Shown here piece by piece: positions 49,292 to 60,500 of a stretch of DNA of 64,000 nt. The notes beneath the pieces were generated by a model that was given only the letters and a program-made list of their open reading frames with translations, made no database searches and was not told the origin of the DNA. Both the position numbers and the translations under genes were made by a program. Numbering within the stretch: the first letter of the stretch is position 1; each line of letters starts with the position of its first letter. This DNA comes from JADLCX01 sp964630785 (GTDB lineage: Bacteria; Planctomycetota; Phycisphaerae; Phycisphaerales; UBA1924): positions 141,783-205,782 of the forward strand of contig CAZVZG010000003.1 of NCBI GenBank assembly GCA_964630785.1. The letters are read 5' to 3'.

Positions 49292-50866
49292 TCAAGCCAC
49301 CTTGGGCGAGCCCTGCATCAGCTCGTCCAGCTGTGCATTGAGCCAGTCCGCCGCGGTCCAGTCTTGAACGCGCTTGCGGATGCGGCCCAGGCGGGCGGCT
49401 CGCTCGGCCGCGGGCATGTCGATCGCGTCGGCGAGGGCCCGCGCGGTGCCTTCGACATCCAGCGGGCAGATGGATAGCGCGCTGTCGGTGGTCTCGTAGG
49501 AAACGCCGGCGGTCTCGGAGACGACGACCACGCCGGGACGGCGGGAGACAACGGCCCATTCCTTGACGACGAGGTTCATGCCGTCTTCACGCGAGTTGGC
49601 GAGGAGGACGTCGCAATCGGCCATGGCCGCGAGGGCCTGCTCGCGGTCGTTGGTGTAGAAGACCTGGATTGGCTCCCACCCCCAACCCGCTGCCCCTTCC
49701 CCCCCACTGACTTCGTCGTTCGATCCGCCCTCGCGCGTGCGGTAGCGGGCGTTGATGCTGTTGATGACCTGGTACACGGCGTTGCGGTACTCGCGGTACA
49801 CGCTCAGGTCGGTACGGGAAGGGATGAGGAACGCGAGGAAACGCACGCGGCCGCGGAGGTCGGGACGCATCTCCATGAGGCGGCCGAAAGCGGAGAACCC
49901 GATGATCTGGTTCTTGCTGGGGTCGAGCCGATCGACGCGGATGATGGTCGAAACGCCCTCGGGCGCGGCGAGACGTTCGGCGGCCTGAGTGACGGCCGAC
50001 GAGTCCATCAGTCCGCGTACGGCGACGGGATCGGTGCTGGCGGGGAACGCCCGCACGCGGACGGTACGGCCGTCGAGGGCAGTGACCGTGGACGCCTGGG
50101 CGTCGGACGCGCAGCCGAGCAGTTCCTCGCAGGCGTGACGGAAGTTGCGGACGTCCGAGGGCGTCTGCATGCCGACGATATCGGCGCCGAGCAGGCCGCC
50201 GAGGATGACCCGGCGCCAGTTATCGGGGATGAGACGGAGCGTGGGCGGATCGGGGAACGGGATGTGGGTGAAATGCAGCGAGAGCGTCTTGGGGAAGCGC
50301 TCGCGAAGGAGCGCGGGGAGCGGGTAGAGGTGGTAATCCTGAATAAGAAAGGCGCGGGCGGGCGTGTTTGATTCACAAATCGCGTCGGCGAGTCGGCGGT
50401 TGGCCTCCAGATAGCCCTCGGCCCACGCGCGGTGGCGGCGGAGGTCGAGATCCTGATAGCCGAACTGGCCGACCAGGTGGTGCTGGAGCATCCACAGCAC
50501 CTCGTTGGAGATCTGGCCGTAGTACTTGCGGTAGACCTCGGCGGGGACGGGCACGGGCACGACGCCGAGCTCGGGATCGACCTGATCGGCGGCGGTGGTG
50601 AAGAGCGAGACCGCGGCGTCCTCGGCGGCGGGCGGCTCGGACACGCAGCAATACCAGGCGACGTCGGAACGGCGGGCGAGCGGCTCGATCATGCTCACGA
50701 GCCCGCCCGCGGCACGCGTGACGTTCCAGCGGTCGTTCTTCCAGACAAAGTCGTGCGGGCCGCGGTTGGAGACGATGATGATGCGGGCTGAGTCTCGACG
50801 GGGAGACTCGCCGGGCGTGACCTTGACGGGTCCATTGGAGGGGGCGCCGGGCGGTGCGTGGTCCAT
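49292..50866 (-). CDS. otsA: GT20 alpha,alpha-trehalose-phosphate synthase-like
   Basis: A 524-residue glycosyltransferase family 20 enzyme making trehalose-6-phosphate from UDP/GDP-glucose and glucose-6-phosphate, or glucosylglycerol phosphate. Conserved parts: RIIIVSNRGPHDF, FLIQDYHLYPLPALLRERFP, LHFTHIPFPDP, GADIVGMQTPSDVRNF, IIRVDRLDPSKNQIIGFSAF, VLLANSREDGMNLVVKEW (donor-binding Glu). The usual lid sequence differs slightly (RLDPSKNQ rather than RLDYIKG), so donor preference is uncertain. An insertion GGSNDEVSGGEGAAGWGW near residue 385 interrupts a conserved loop. A trehalose phosphatase gene is not adjacent. Confidence 0.85.
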   Translation of the reverse strand: MDHAPPGAPSNGPVKVTPGESPRRDSARIIIVSNRGPHDFVWKNDRWNVTRAAGGLVSMIEPLARRSDVAWYCCVSEPPAAEDAAVSLFTTAADQVDPELGVVPVPVPAEVYRKYYGQISNEVLWMLQHHLVGQFGYQDLDLRRHRAWAEGYLEANRRLADAICESNTPARAFLIQDYHLYPLPALLRERFPKTLSLHFTHIPFPDPPTLRLIPDNWRRVILGGLLGADIVGMQTPSDVRNFRHACEELLGCASDAQASTVTALDGRTVRVRAFPASTDPVAVRGLMDSSAVTQAAERLAAPEGVSTIIRVDRLDPSKNQIIGFSAFGRLMEMRPDLRGRVRFLAFLIPSRTDLSVYREYRNAVYQVINSINARYRTREGGSNDEVSGGEGAAGWGWEPIQVFYTNDREQALAAMADCDVLLANSREDGMNLVVKEWAVVSRRPGVVVVSETAGVSYETTDSALSICPLDVEGTARALADAIDMPAAERAARLGRIRKRVQDWTAADWLNAQLDELMQGSPKVA

Positions 50867-51059
50867 GCGGGATTGCTCCTTGGGGGCCTGCCCGGGTCTC
50901 GAGCGCGGAAGAGGCGTCTATTCCATGTTAGGAACAACGGCTGCCGATGGCATGAGGGTGTTAACAGAAAAACGCCGATCAAACGTTCAACAGCGATTGT
51001 CGGCAACCGCGACGACACGGCCGCGGCGGCCTCGAGGGGCTGCACAACGCGCACAAGGT

Positions 51060-51593
51060 TCAACGGATCTGGCCGACGCTCACCCGCACGGGGTTGGTCG
51101 AGCGCAGCGGCGGGCCGCCCGCGGCGGGGATGTACATGCAGTTGAGCTGGGCATCGGTCTTCTCGATCTCGTCGCTGCCGCAATCTCGCATGGAAATCCG
51201 GAATGCGTAGCCGGGGCCGGGGAGCAGGTCGCGCTTGGCGGCCTCGACCTGGGCATCGCCCATCGACCACTCGCAGAGACGCTTGCCGGACTCGTCGAGC
51301 AGCTCGAAGACAAACCGCCCTTTGGCGGCGAGTGAAGCCGGGTACTTTTCGATGTTGAACAAGAAGACCGAGAGCGTGATCGAGTCGGCGTAGCCGTTCT
51401 TGTCGCTGTCTTGGGCGAAGCGGCTGGCGCTCAGGTCGATCGCCACGGGCCGGATGTCCGAAGTCGGAGGCGGAACCGGCGGGGGCGATTGGGCGGTGGG
51501 CGGGCCGTCGGTCACGCACGCGGTGGTGAGCAACGCCGGCGCGAGAGCGGCCGCGAGGGCCCAAGTCTGGCACCGGGTGCGGGCGAAGGGCAT
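51060..51593 (-). CDS. Predicted outer-membrane lipoprotein coupled to the secretin (pilotin candidate)
   Basis: A 177-residue protein with a lipoprotein signal: MPFARTRCQTWALAAALAPALL then TTACVTDG, lipidated Cys at about residue 26. The mature part is beta-rich, with DSDKNGYADSITLSVFLFNI (a Ca-loop-like D-S-D-K-N-G) and four Cys (CEWSMGD, MRDCGSDE, LNCMYI and the lipid Cys). Its ATG at 51593 overlaps the secretin stop (TGATG). Pilotins are small lipoproteins that deliver secretins to the outer membrane and are often encoded beside them; that role is my inference, and the sequence does not obviously match known pilotin families. Confidence 0.75.
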   Translation of the reverse strand: MPFARTRCQTWALAAALAPALLTTACVTDGPPTAQSPPPVPPPTSDIRPVAIDLSASRFAQDSDKNGYADSITLSVFLFNIEKYPASLAAKGRFVFELLDESGKRLCEWSMGDAQVEAAKRDLLPGPGYAFRISMRDCGSDEIEKTDAQLNCMYIPAAGGPPLRSTNPVRVSVGQIR

Positions 51594-54500
51594 CAGGCGT
51601 CCTTTCGCTTGGATCGACGTGGGCTTCCCGCCGAGTGGCTCTGCGAACCCGGCGGCAAGAGCGCCGGATCGTCCGATTCCGGGGGAGTTGACTGCGGCGG
51701 AACGACGGGGACGGGTTCGTACTTCCGGCGCGGCTTGCCCTCGTCCTCGGCCGGGTCGGGGATGCGTGAGCCGTCGAGGAACGGGCGCAGGAGATCGGGC
51801 TTGGAGAGCCGCTCCAGTTCCTTGTCGGAAAGGTCGGTGAGGGCGGCGGAAGTCTGGCCGTCGGACCGGATCACCCGCGGCGTGAGGAGCACCAGCAGCT
51901 CGGTCTTGGAGTTGGTGTAGGTGGTGGATCGGAAGAGGTTGCCGGCCAGGGGGATATCGCCGAGCAGGGGGATCTTGCTCGTGCGCTCCTCCTCGCTGGT
52001 CTGGAGCAGGCCGCCGATGACGATGGTCTCGCCGTCCTTGACGGTGACGTTGGTCTCGACCTGGCGCTTGGTGATGATCGGGGCCTGGAAGTCTTCGGTG
52101 ATCTGCGTGGTCCTGGCCGAGACCTTGGAGATCTCGGGCAGGATGTCCATCCGCACGAACCCGTCGGCGCTGATGTTGGGCGTGACCGAGAGGATGATGC
52201 CGACGTCCTCGCGGGTGACGTCGGCGACGGTGTTGCCGGTGTCGAAGCGCTGGACCGACTCGACCAGCGCGACGTTCTCGCCCACCTGGATGCGGGCCTT
52301 CTCGTTGTTGTTGACGAGGATCTCGGGACGAGACAGGACCTCGAGGCGGCCCTGAGCCTCCAGGGCGCGAATGAGCAGGTCGAAATCGGTGGAGGAGACC
52401 GACAGGTTGGGAACGCCCAGCGAGGTGGCCACGCCCGCGCTCGTGGCCGTGGCCCCGACCTTGTACCCCTCGCCTCCGAAAGGCCCGACTTTGAACTCGA
52501 GCCCCCACGACTTGTCCGCGTCGATGGTCACCTCGGCCAGGAGCACCTGGATCATCACCTGCGGCGGGGTGGAGTCGAGCTCCTGCACGAGCTTGGACAC
52601 CATCTCCTTGTACTTGGGCGAGACACCGACGAGCAGGCGGTTGCTGCCCGCGTCGCCCTGCACGGTGATCTCGTGCTCGAGAATGCGCAGCAGCGAGCCG
52701 GCGCGGTCGGTGCCGAGGATCTGCCGGGCCCGCTCGCTCTGCTCGGTGAAGTAGGACCGGAGCGTCTGCGCGATCGCGGGCGCCTTGGCGTTGCGCAGCT
52801 CGAAGACGACCTGCTCCCGCTCCTGGGCCTCGACGTTGTCGAGCTCGGTGATCACCTTCTCCACTCGGTCGAGGTACTCGGGCGTCGCCGAGACCAGCAG
52901 CGAGTTTGTCCGCGCGTCGATCGTGATGGCCAGTTGCTGCCGCTCGTCGAGCGACGGGTACAGCTCGGGCAGGGGCTGATGGTCCGCCTTGCCTGCATCG
53001 GCGGCCTGATCCTCGCTCCGGCCCGGCACGAGCACGAGCTGGCTTCCCTGCTGCCGGAGGTTGAACAGGTCCCGAAGGACATCGGACATCGCACGGGCGT
53101 CGGCGTTCTTGAGTCGGAACACCCGGACATTGCGACCACCGGCGGTGCTCGTGTCGAGGTCGGCCACGAGTGCCTCGATGAGCACCATCAGGCGAGACGG
53201 GGCGACCACGACCAGCGAGTTGGTGCGGAGCTCCGCGGTGAGCGTGACTTGCTCCTGCACCGCGCCGGAGATGGCGGCCTCGGTGGGCGGAGCGCCCTTG
53301 TCTTCGCCCTTGTCCTTGAGCGAGCGAGCCGCCTCTTCACGGATGAAGCGGAGCACCTGGGCCTTGCGCTGGCCCACGACTCCCGCGCCTGCTATCGGAC
53401 GCCCCGCCAGAACATTCTGCAGCAGTTTGACCACGTCGGCCGCGTCGGCCTGCTTGAGCTCGATCCTGCGGATCTCCGTGACCGAGGCGACCTGGGCGTC
53501 GTCGAGGCGCTGGACGAGCGCGCGGATCGCACGCACGTCGTCGGCCGTGCCGCGGACGATCAGTGCGTTAAGCCGCGCGTCGCCGGTGACGCGGACGGCG
53601 TCCTGGCCGCGGAGACGCTGCTCCTTCTCCACGTACAGGTCGCGGATTGCTCCGGCGAGGTCCTCGGCCCGCGCCGACGTGACGTTGATGACGTCGATGG
53701 TCTGGCTGGCGGCCAGCGCCTCGGCGCCCTTGGTGAGCACGTCGAGGAGTTGTCTGATGGTTTCGACGTTTTCCGGGCTGGCGGCGACCAGCAGCGAGTT
53801 GGTCGCGGGGTCGGGCTGGATCGAGACCTTGTCGGAGGGAACCGACTGTTCACCGGCGCGTCGTGAGGCAGATATGCGTTCCTGGAGCAGGCGCTCCAGA
53901 CGGGGCGCGAGCTCGGCGACGTTTCCGCTGGGCACGGGGATGACCGTCACGCCGAAGAGCGGCACCGCGCTCTTGGCGTCGAGCTGGCCGATGAGCTCTT
54001 CCACCATGCGGAAGGAGCGCGGGCTGGTGGAGATGACCAGCGAGTTGGTGCGAGCGTCGGGCACCACGACGAGGTTGTCCTCGGGACGCAGGGTGCCGGC
54101 CGCGATCTGGCCCTTGAAGACCTCCGTAAGCATGCCCCCCACCCGCTCGGCCGCCGCGACCTGCAGGGGGAAGATGCGGACGGTGTTGGACGCGGCCGCG
54201 GCGGGCACGTCGAGCATCCGGGCCAGCGCGGCGACGGCGGCCGCGTTGGCACGGGTGCCGACGACGATCAGCGCGTTGAGTGTTGACTCGGGGATGATGA
54301 CCAGGCTGGACATCGGTGCGAAGCGGTCGGCCTGGAAGAGCTTGGAGGGATCGTTGGGGTCGGCGCCCTCCTCGACGACACGCAGGCGGGCGATCTGACG
54401 CTGGATAGCCTCGCTCTCGGGCGTGGTCGCCTGGCCCTCGAGCAGCACGTGGCGGAGCGTTTCGGCGAGGCGCACGGCGTCCGCGTGCTGGAGGCGGATG

Positions 54501-57500
54501 AGCGTCGGTTCGATCCACTGCGCCGTTCGCTCGTTGTCGAGCTGCTTGATGAGCACCTCGACCAGCGCGACCGCCTCCTCGCGCCCGGCGGCCACGAGCG
54601 CGTTGGTGCGCTCGTCCACGCTCACGTAAACCTGACTGGTCAGGGCTTTTCCCACCTCGGACTCTGGTTCGGTCTTGACTCCCGTGTCGGGCTGCTGGCG
54701 CAGTCGCTCGCCCTGCGCGAACAAGTCTCGCACAACTCCGGCGATCCGCTCGGCCGAGGCGTTCTTGAGCGGGAAGAACCGCACCACGACCTGCTCGCCG
54801 ATGGGCAGCTTGTCGAGCATCTCGACCAACTGGCGGATCGCTTTAACGTTCGCCTCGGTGGAGGCGACGATCAGGGCGTTGCTCTGCGGCTCGGGGCGGA
54901 CGACGATCGGCTTGGCGAGATCGACCCCGACGCCCGCGTCGTCCTTGCCGTCAGCGCGGTGGATGGAGAGGCGACGGACCTGCTCGGCCAGCGACGCGGC
55001 CAAATCCACTTTCGACTGCTGGTCTTTGGGGTTGAGCATCCCCTGGATCGTCTGAGCGATGGCCTCGGCGCGGGCCTTCTTCAAAGCGATCACCGCGACG
55101 TGCTGTTCAGACTCGATCGGAGCCGCGTCGAGCGACCTGACCAGTTGGCCGATGACGGCGATATCACCCGCCGCGCCGGTCACGGCGATGGCCCGGCGGG
55201 TGGTCATGGCGGCGAGCGTGACGGGCTCGGCAACAAGCCCGGGCCTCTCGGGGTCCTGCGGTCGGGTCACACCAAGCTGCGTCAGCAACTCGATCATGCG
55301 GCTCGGCGTGTGATTCTGAAGATCGACGAGCGCGATGCCCTGGTTGAGACCCATGGGCAGGGGCGCCTGGCCCGCGGGTCCGGGCTCGCCCGGCGCGGGC
55401 TTGCCGTCAAGCTCCTCGGCGACGGCCTTGATCTGATCGAACAGGCGCGTGCTGGCCGCGATCACCAGGCCGTTGCCCGTGCGGTCGAGCTCGATGGCCA
55501 GCGGCTCGCCGTTCTGCTGAGCTACGGGTGTGAAGGTCGACTTCAGGCTTGCGAGCACGCGCCCGGCGGGCATGTTCCTGAGGCGGAGCACATGCACGGA
55601 GAGCTGCGAGCGATCGCCCTCCTGCTGGAGGCTCTCGGCCATCGCCTTGATCTGGGCGAACTGGGCCTCGTCGGCTCGCACCATGAGCACGTTGCCGCGG
55701 TCCTCGCCCACGATCATGAGCGATCTGGACCCCGCCCCCGCGGCGGCGGCAGGATCGACGAACAGCGGGCGGAGTGTGGCCGCGAGCTGGCTGGCGACGC
55801 CGACGCGCACCGGCACCATGCGGATCTCGGGCATCCTGGCGAACTCGGGCGTGTCGAGCTGCGCCACGACGGCCTTGATTCGCTCGGTCTGTTCGCGCGG
55901 TCCGCCGATCACCAACGAGTTGGTCAACGGCTCGGCCGTCACGCTGATCGCCGTGTCGGCGCCGACGAGCACGGTCGGTACGGGGAAGAAGTCCTCCCGC
56001 CCGCCGTTGCGACCCTGTCGCCGGTTGAACTCCTGCTGCTGCTGAGCCCGTTGGCGCTCGATCTCGGCGCGAAGGGGCGAAGCGAACGCTTCGGTCAGCG
56101 TGCGGGCGAGGCTCACGGCGTCGGCGTTCTTGAGCGCGACGATCTCCAGCCGTCGGGACGTGTCGTACTGGTCGCTGTCGAGCTTCTGGATCAGGGCGCG
56201 GATGCCCGGCCACTCGGCGACGTCGGCCGCGACGACAAGGCTCTTGCTCGCGGGATTGGCGATGATGGTGACGGCACGGGCGCCGGGCGTCGGGGGCTCG
56301 GGCGCGTAGCGCCCGTAGAACACGCGCAGGGCGTCGGCGGTCGCCTGGGCGTCGGCGAACTTCAGCGGGACGAACTCGGTGGTCCGGTTGTTCTCGCCCG
56401 CGACGTCGAGTTGGTCGACGATGCGGGCGATCTCTTCTAACCGGTCCGCCCGGGCGGAGATCAGCAGCGAGTTGTCGGAGCTGAGCGTGCTGACGGTCGG
56501 CTGCGGCTCGTTGGGGTCAGTTTGCCAAGACTCGATGACCGTGCGGAGCGTCGATGCGGTCTCGTAGAGCTCGGCGTTCTTGACGCGGATGCGCCGGATT
56601 TCGGCTTGGGAGCGGATCGGCTGCTTGTCGAGGTCGTTGATCTGGGCGACCACCAGTTTGATCGCCTCGGGCGAGCCCCCGAGCAACAGGGAGTTGCTGC
56701 GTCGGACCGGCGTGATCGTGACCTTGACCGACGTGGGGAGCGCGCTGCGAAGGGCCGCGGCGACGTCTTCGGCTCGCGCGGAGGACAGCGTCACGGTGGT
56801 GATGGTCGTGTCGGCCGCTGCCGGGGGCGCGTCGAGTTGCTGGATCAGTGCCGAGATCGAGTCGGACAACTCGGCGGGGGAGGACACGATGAGCGTGTTG
56901 GTCTGGCGGTCGGGCGTCACCACCACCTGCGACTCACGCGCGCCCGGCAGCTTGGGGAACTGATCGCGCACCGTACCCGCCAAATCGGTCGCGACGGCGT
57001 TTCGCAGCCGGTAGAGCTCTCGGACGCGTCCCTGCTGTTCGCCCGGCTGGTCCATTTTCGCCACAAAGCTGCGGACCAGCGCGAGGTCCTCTTCCGTGCC
57101 CGCGGCGATGAGCACGTTGCCCTCGGGCGCACCGACGATGGACACGGCCCGGGCCCCGGCGTCGGCCTTTTCCCTCTGCTGGAAGAACCGGTCGATGCTG
57201 CGAGCGAGCGAATCAGCCTGCGTGAACTTGAGCGCGATCGACTCGACCTTGGCCGCCTCGGCGCCGGCGGTCGATTGCAGCTTGTCGATGAGCACACCGG
57301 CCTGATCGAGCAGGGCGGTGGGACCGACCAGGACCAGCGCGTTGCTGGCGGGATCGACCTCGAAATCCAGGTCGTCGGACCGCCCGCCCGGGGCCCGCCT
57401 ATCGGCCGGGGTCGTCAGGGCCTGACGGAGTGTCTGACCGACGGTTCGGGGGCTCAGCCCCTTGAGCCGGAAGGCGCGCACGGCCACCTCCGAGCGCGCT

Positions 57501-60500
57501 GTGGCCGGCGTGTCGAGCGCGCGGATGATCCGCTCAACCGGCGGGAAGGCGTCCTCACGCCCGATGACCACGACGCTGGCGGAGCGCTCGTCGAACTCGA
57601 CTACCACGTCACCGCCGGCCTGGTTCCGGTTGCGCCCCCCTCCCCCCCCACCCCCTCCTCCGCGGAACATGCTCCCAAGCCCGATGGATTGGGCCTGGCG
57701 GACCATCGCTTCGACGGCGCCCCGGATGTCGTCCACCCGGGCGTGCTCGAGCGGGATGACGCGGAACTGCACGTCCGCCGTGGCCGCGGGCGCGTCGAGC
57801 GTGGCCACGAGTGACTTGATCTGCTCGTAGTCGGCATCCGGCGCGGACACGACCAGCGAGCCCGTTCGGTCGTCGCCGATGATCGCGATCTGCCGGGCGG
57901 TCGCCCGCCCGGAGCGGGACGATGTCCGCGCCCGTTCGTCAAAGAACTTCTGGAGCGAGGTCGCGACGGCGTCGGCATTGGCCCGCTCAAGTTTCAGCGT
58001 TCGGATCGGCGATACCGCGATGTTGGCGCGGTCGAGCTCCTCGATGACTTTGCGCGCCCGCTCGATGTCCGGGCCGGGCGCCTGCACGATGAGCACGCCG
58101 GTCTCGTCGCTCGCGGTGAGACGGACGGCGTCCTGCCGAGCGGGATCGCGCCCGACGAGCAGATTTTCCACGACGTTCCGCACAACGCTCGGGAGCGCGC
58201 CCGCAACGGGGAGAATGGCGACGGCGGTGTCTTTGTCCCTCGATTCCGCGTCGATCGATGCGAGCAGCAGCTTGGTCTGCTCGTGCTGACGCTCCGAACC
58301 GGTCACCAGCAGCGTGTTTGTGCGGGGGTCGGCGATGAACGTGGCGCGGGGGCCGTCGTCGGCGGAAGCGCGGGCGGCCGCGAACGCGCGCTGGAGCGTG
58401 CCGGCCACTTCACCAGCCCGGGCGTGCACGAGCGAGTACTGCCGGATGGAGGTCTGATCGGCGGTGGGCGACTGGTCCATCAAGGCGATGAACTGGTCGA
58501 GCATCGGAATGGCGTCGGCGGGCGCGGCGATGATGAGCGACGAACCGCCGGGGCCGATCGCCGCGCGGATGCTGCCCGGATCGATCTTTGCCGAGGCGGG
58601 TGCGCCGCCCGGGCCGGGCACGGCCAGGCGCAAGACCCGCTGGGCCTGGCGGCCGCGGGGTGCCGAGCTGAAGAGGTCGAACACGGCGCGGAGCAGCCCC
58701 GTCGCGGAGGTGTTGGCGAGCGGGTAGGCCTTGACGGTGAGGTCGGACCCGGGGTGCGGCGTGGCCACAGCCGAAATGACCTGGGCGATGGTCTTCAGGT
58801 CGGTTGCGTTGGCGCTCACGATGAGGGCCGAGCCGTTGGGGTCGGGCTGCACGCTGCACCGGCCTGTGAATCCGCCGGGATTATCGCCGCCCGCGTGGCC
58901 GATCTGCCCGATCGCCGCGTTCACAACCTGAGACACGGTCCACGCTTCGGCGGCATCCGGGAGTTGGACGACGGTCACTTCGAGCGGTTCGGCGGGCAGT
59001 TGGCGTTGCAGTTCGTTGGCCAACGCCTGGGCCCGTTGGGTGGCCCAGGTGGAGCCGGAGATGATCAGCGAGTTCGTGACGGGATCAACGGCGATCGTGA
59101 CGGTGTCGGCATCGCCGCCCGACGGAGGCGGAGCATCGTTCGCGCCGGCCTTGTCGGATGAGTCGGATTGCCCGGGCGCGGATTCGGCCGCGAGCGCCAT
59201 CGCGGTCATGAACACCACGGGAGAGCCGAACCCGTGGGGAAGGGAGAAGGGAATCAACGAGCCTCGCTTGTTCTTATCCTCTTTGTCCGGAGCGGGGGCC
59301 GCGTCGGGTTCGGGCTTGAGCAGGTCTTCGGCGCGGATGATGCGGACCCGGGTGCCGGGGCGCTGCTCCAGCAGACGCCGGAGCGACCGGGCGATCACCT
59401 CCGCGTCGGCGCGAGACCGATCGATCGGGATCGTGCGCAGTTCGCGCTGAGCGGAGACCGTCGCCTGATCGAGTGTGCCGACCAGCTTTTCGATCTGGTC
59501 GAGCTGCGCGGCGTCGGCCCGCACGATGAGCGAGTTGCTCTGCTCGTTGACCTGCACGAGGGGCGCGAGCGAAGGGTCGGACTCGGTCTTGAACATCTCG
59601 CGCACGGCCGGCGCGATGTCGCTCGCCGCGGCGTTCTGGAGGCTCAAGACGCGGATGGGGCGCTGGGCGCACGGGTCGGCGCCGGGGCTGACGTCGAGCT
59701 GCGCGATGATCCGCTTGGCGACCTCGACAACGCGGCTCGGGCCGGTGACCACAATCGAGTTGGTCCTCGCCTCGGCGGCCACCCGCACGGGCGCGGGCTC
59801 GTTCGACGTATCCTGCCGAGCCCAGTACGGGATCGGCTCATCTTCCTTGACCAGCAGCGACTGCAGCACGGGCGCCACGAGCTCGGCCCGCGCGGATTTC
59901 AGGTTGACCGAGACGACGTCGATCGACTCCTTGCCACGGACGGGCACGTCGAGGGAGTGAACGACCGCCTCGACGCGGTCCAAGTCCTGTTCGGCGCCGG
60001 CGATGATGACCGAGTTGGCCGCGGGAGAGGCGGAGACGCTCACCTTTCCGCCCGAGGGCATGGTCATGGCGGCGAGGGATTGGCGGAGCGCCTCGGCCGC
60101 GGCGGCCGCGTCGCCCTCGGTGAGTTGCACGACGCGGACCGCGGCGTGGTCGGCGTTGGCCGGCGGTGCGTCGAGACGGACCAGGAGCTCCTCGGCCTGC
60201 TGCTGAAGTTCGGGCGGCGCGGACACGATCACCGTGTTGCTGCCCGGGTCCGGGATGACCTCCACCAGGCGCGTCGAGTCCGGGATCGACAACCCGGTCT
60301 GCTCGATCAGGTCGCGCAGACGCCCTTCGAGCAGCGAGCGCAGGAGCGGTGAGACACGCTCGGCTTGGGCGGACTTGAGCGGGTAGAGCTTCATCGCCAG
60401 CTTCGGCCGCTCCACGGGCGAATCCATCTGCCCGATCAGCCGTTCGATGTCCTTGAGGGTGGCGGCGGGCGCCGTGACCATCAAGGCGCGCTGTCCGGGC

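Noticed and set aside
54449..56440. Long plus-strand frames (663, 445 and 430 codons) opposite the giant secretin
   Set aside because: The repeats make long antisense frames likely in GC-rich DNA; translations are Arg/Gly/Asp-rich and without motifs.
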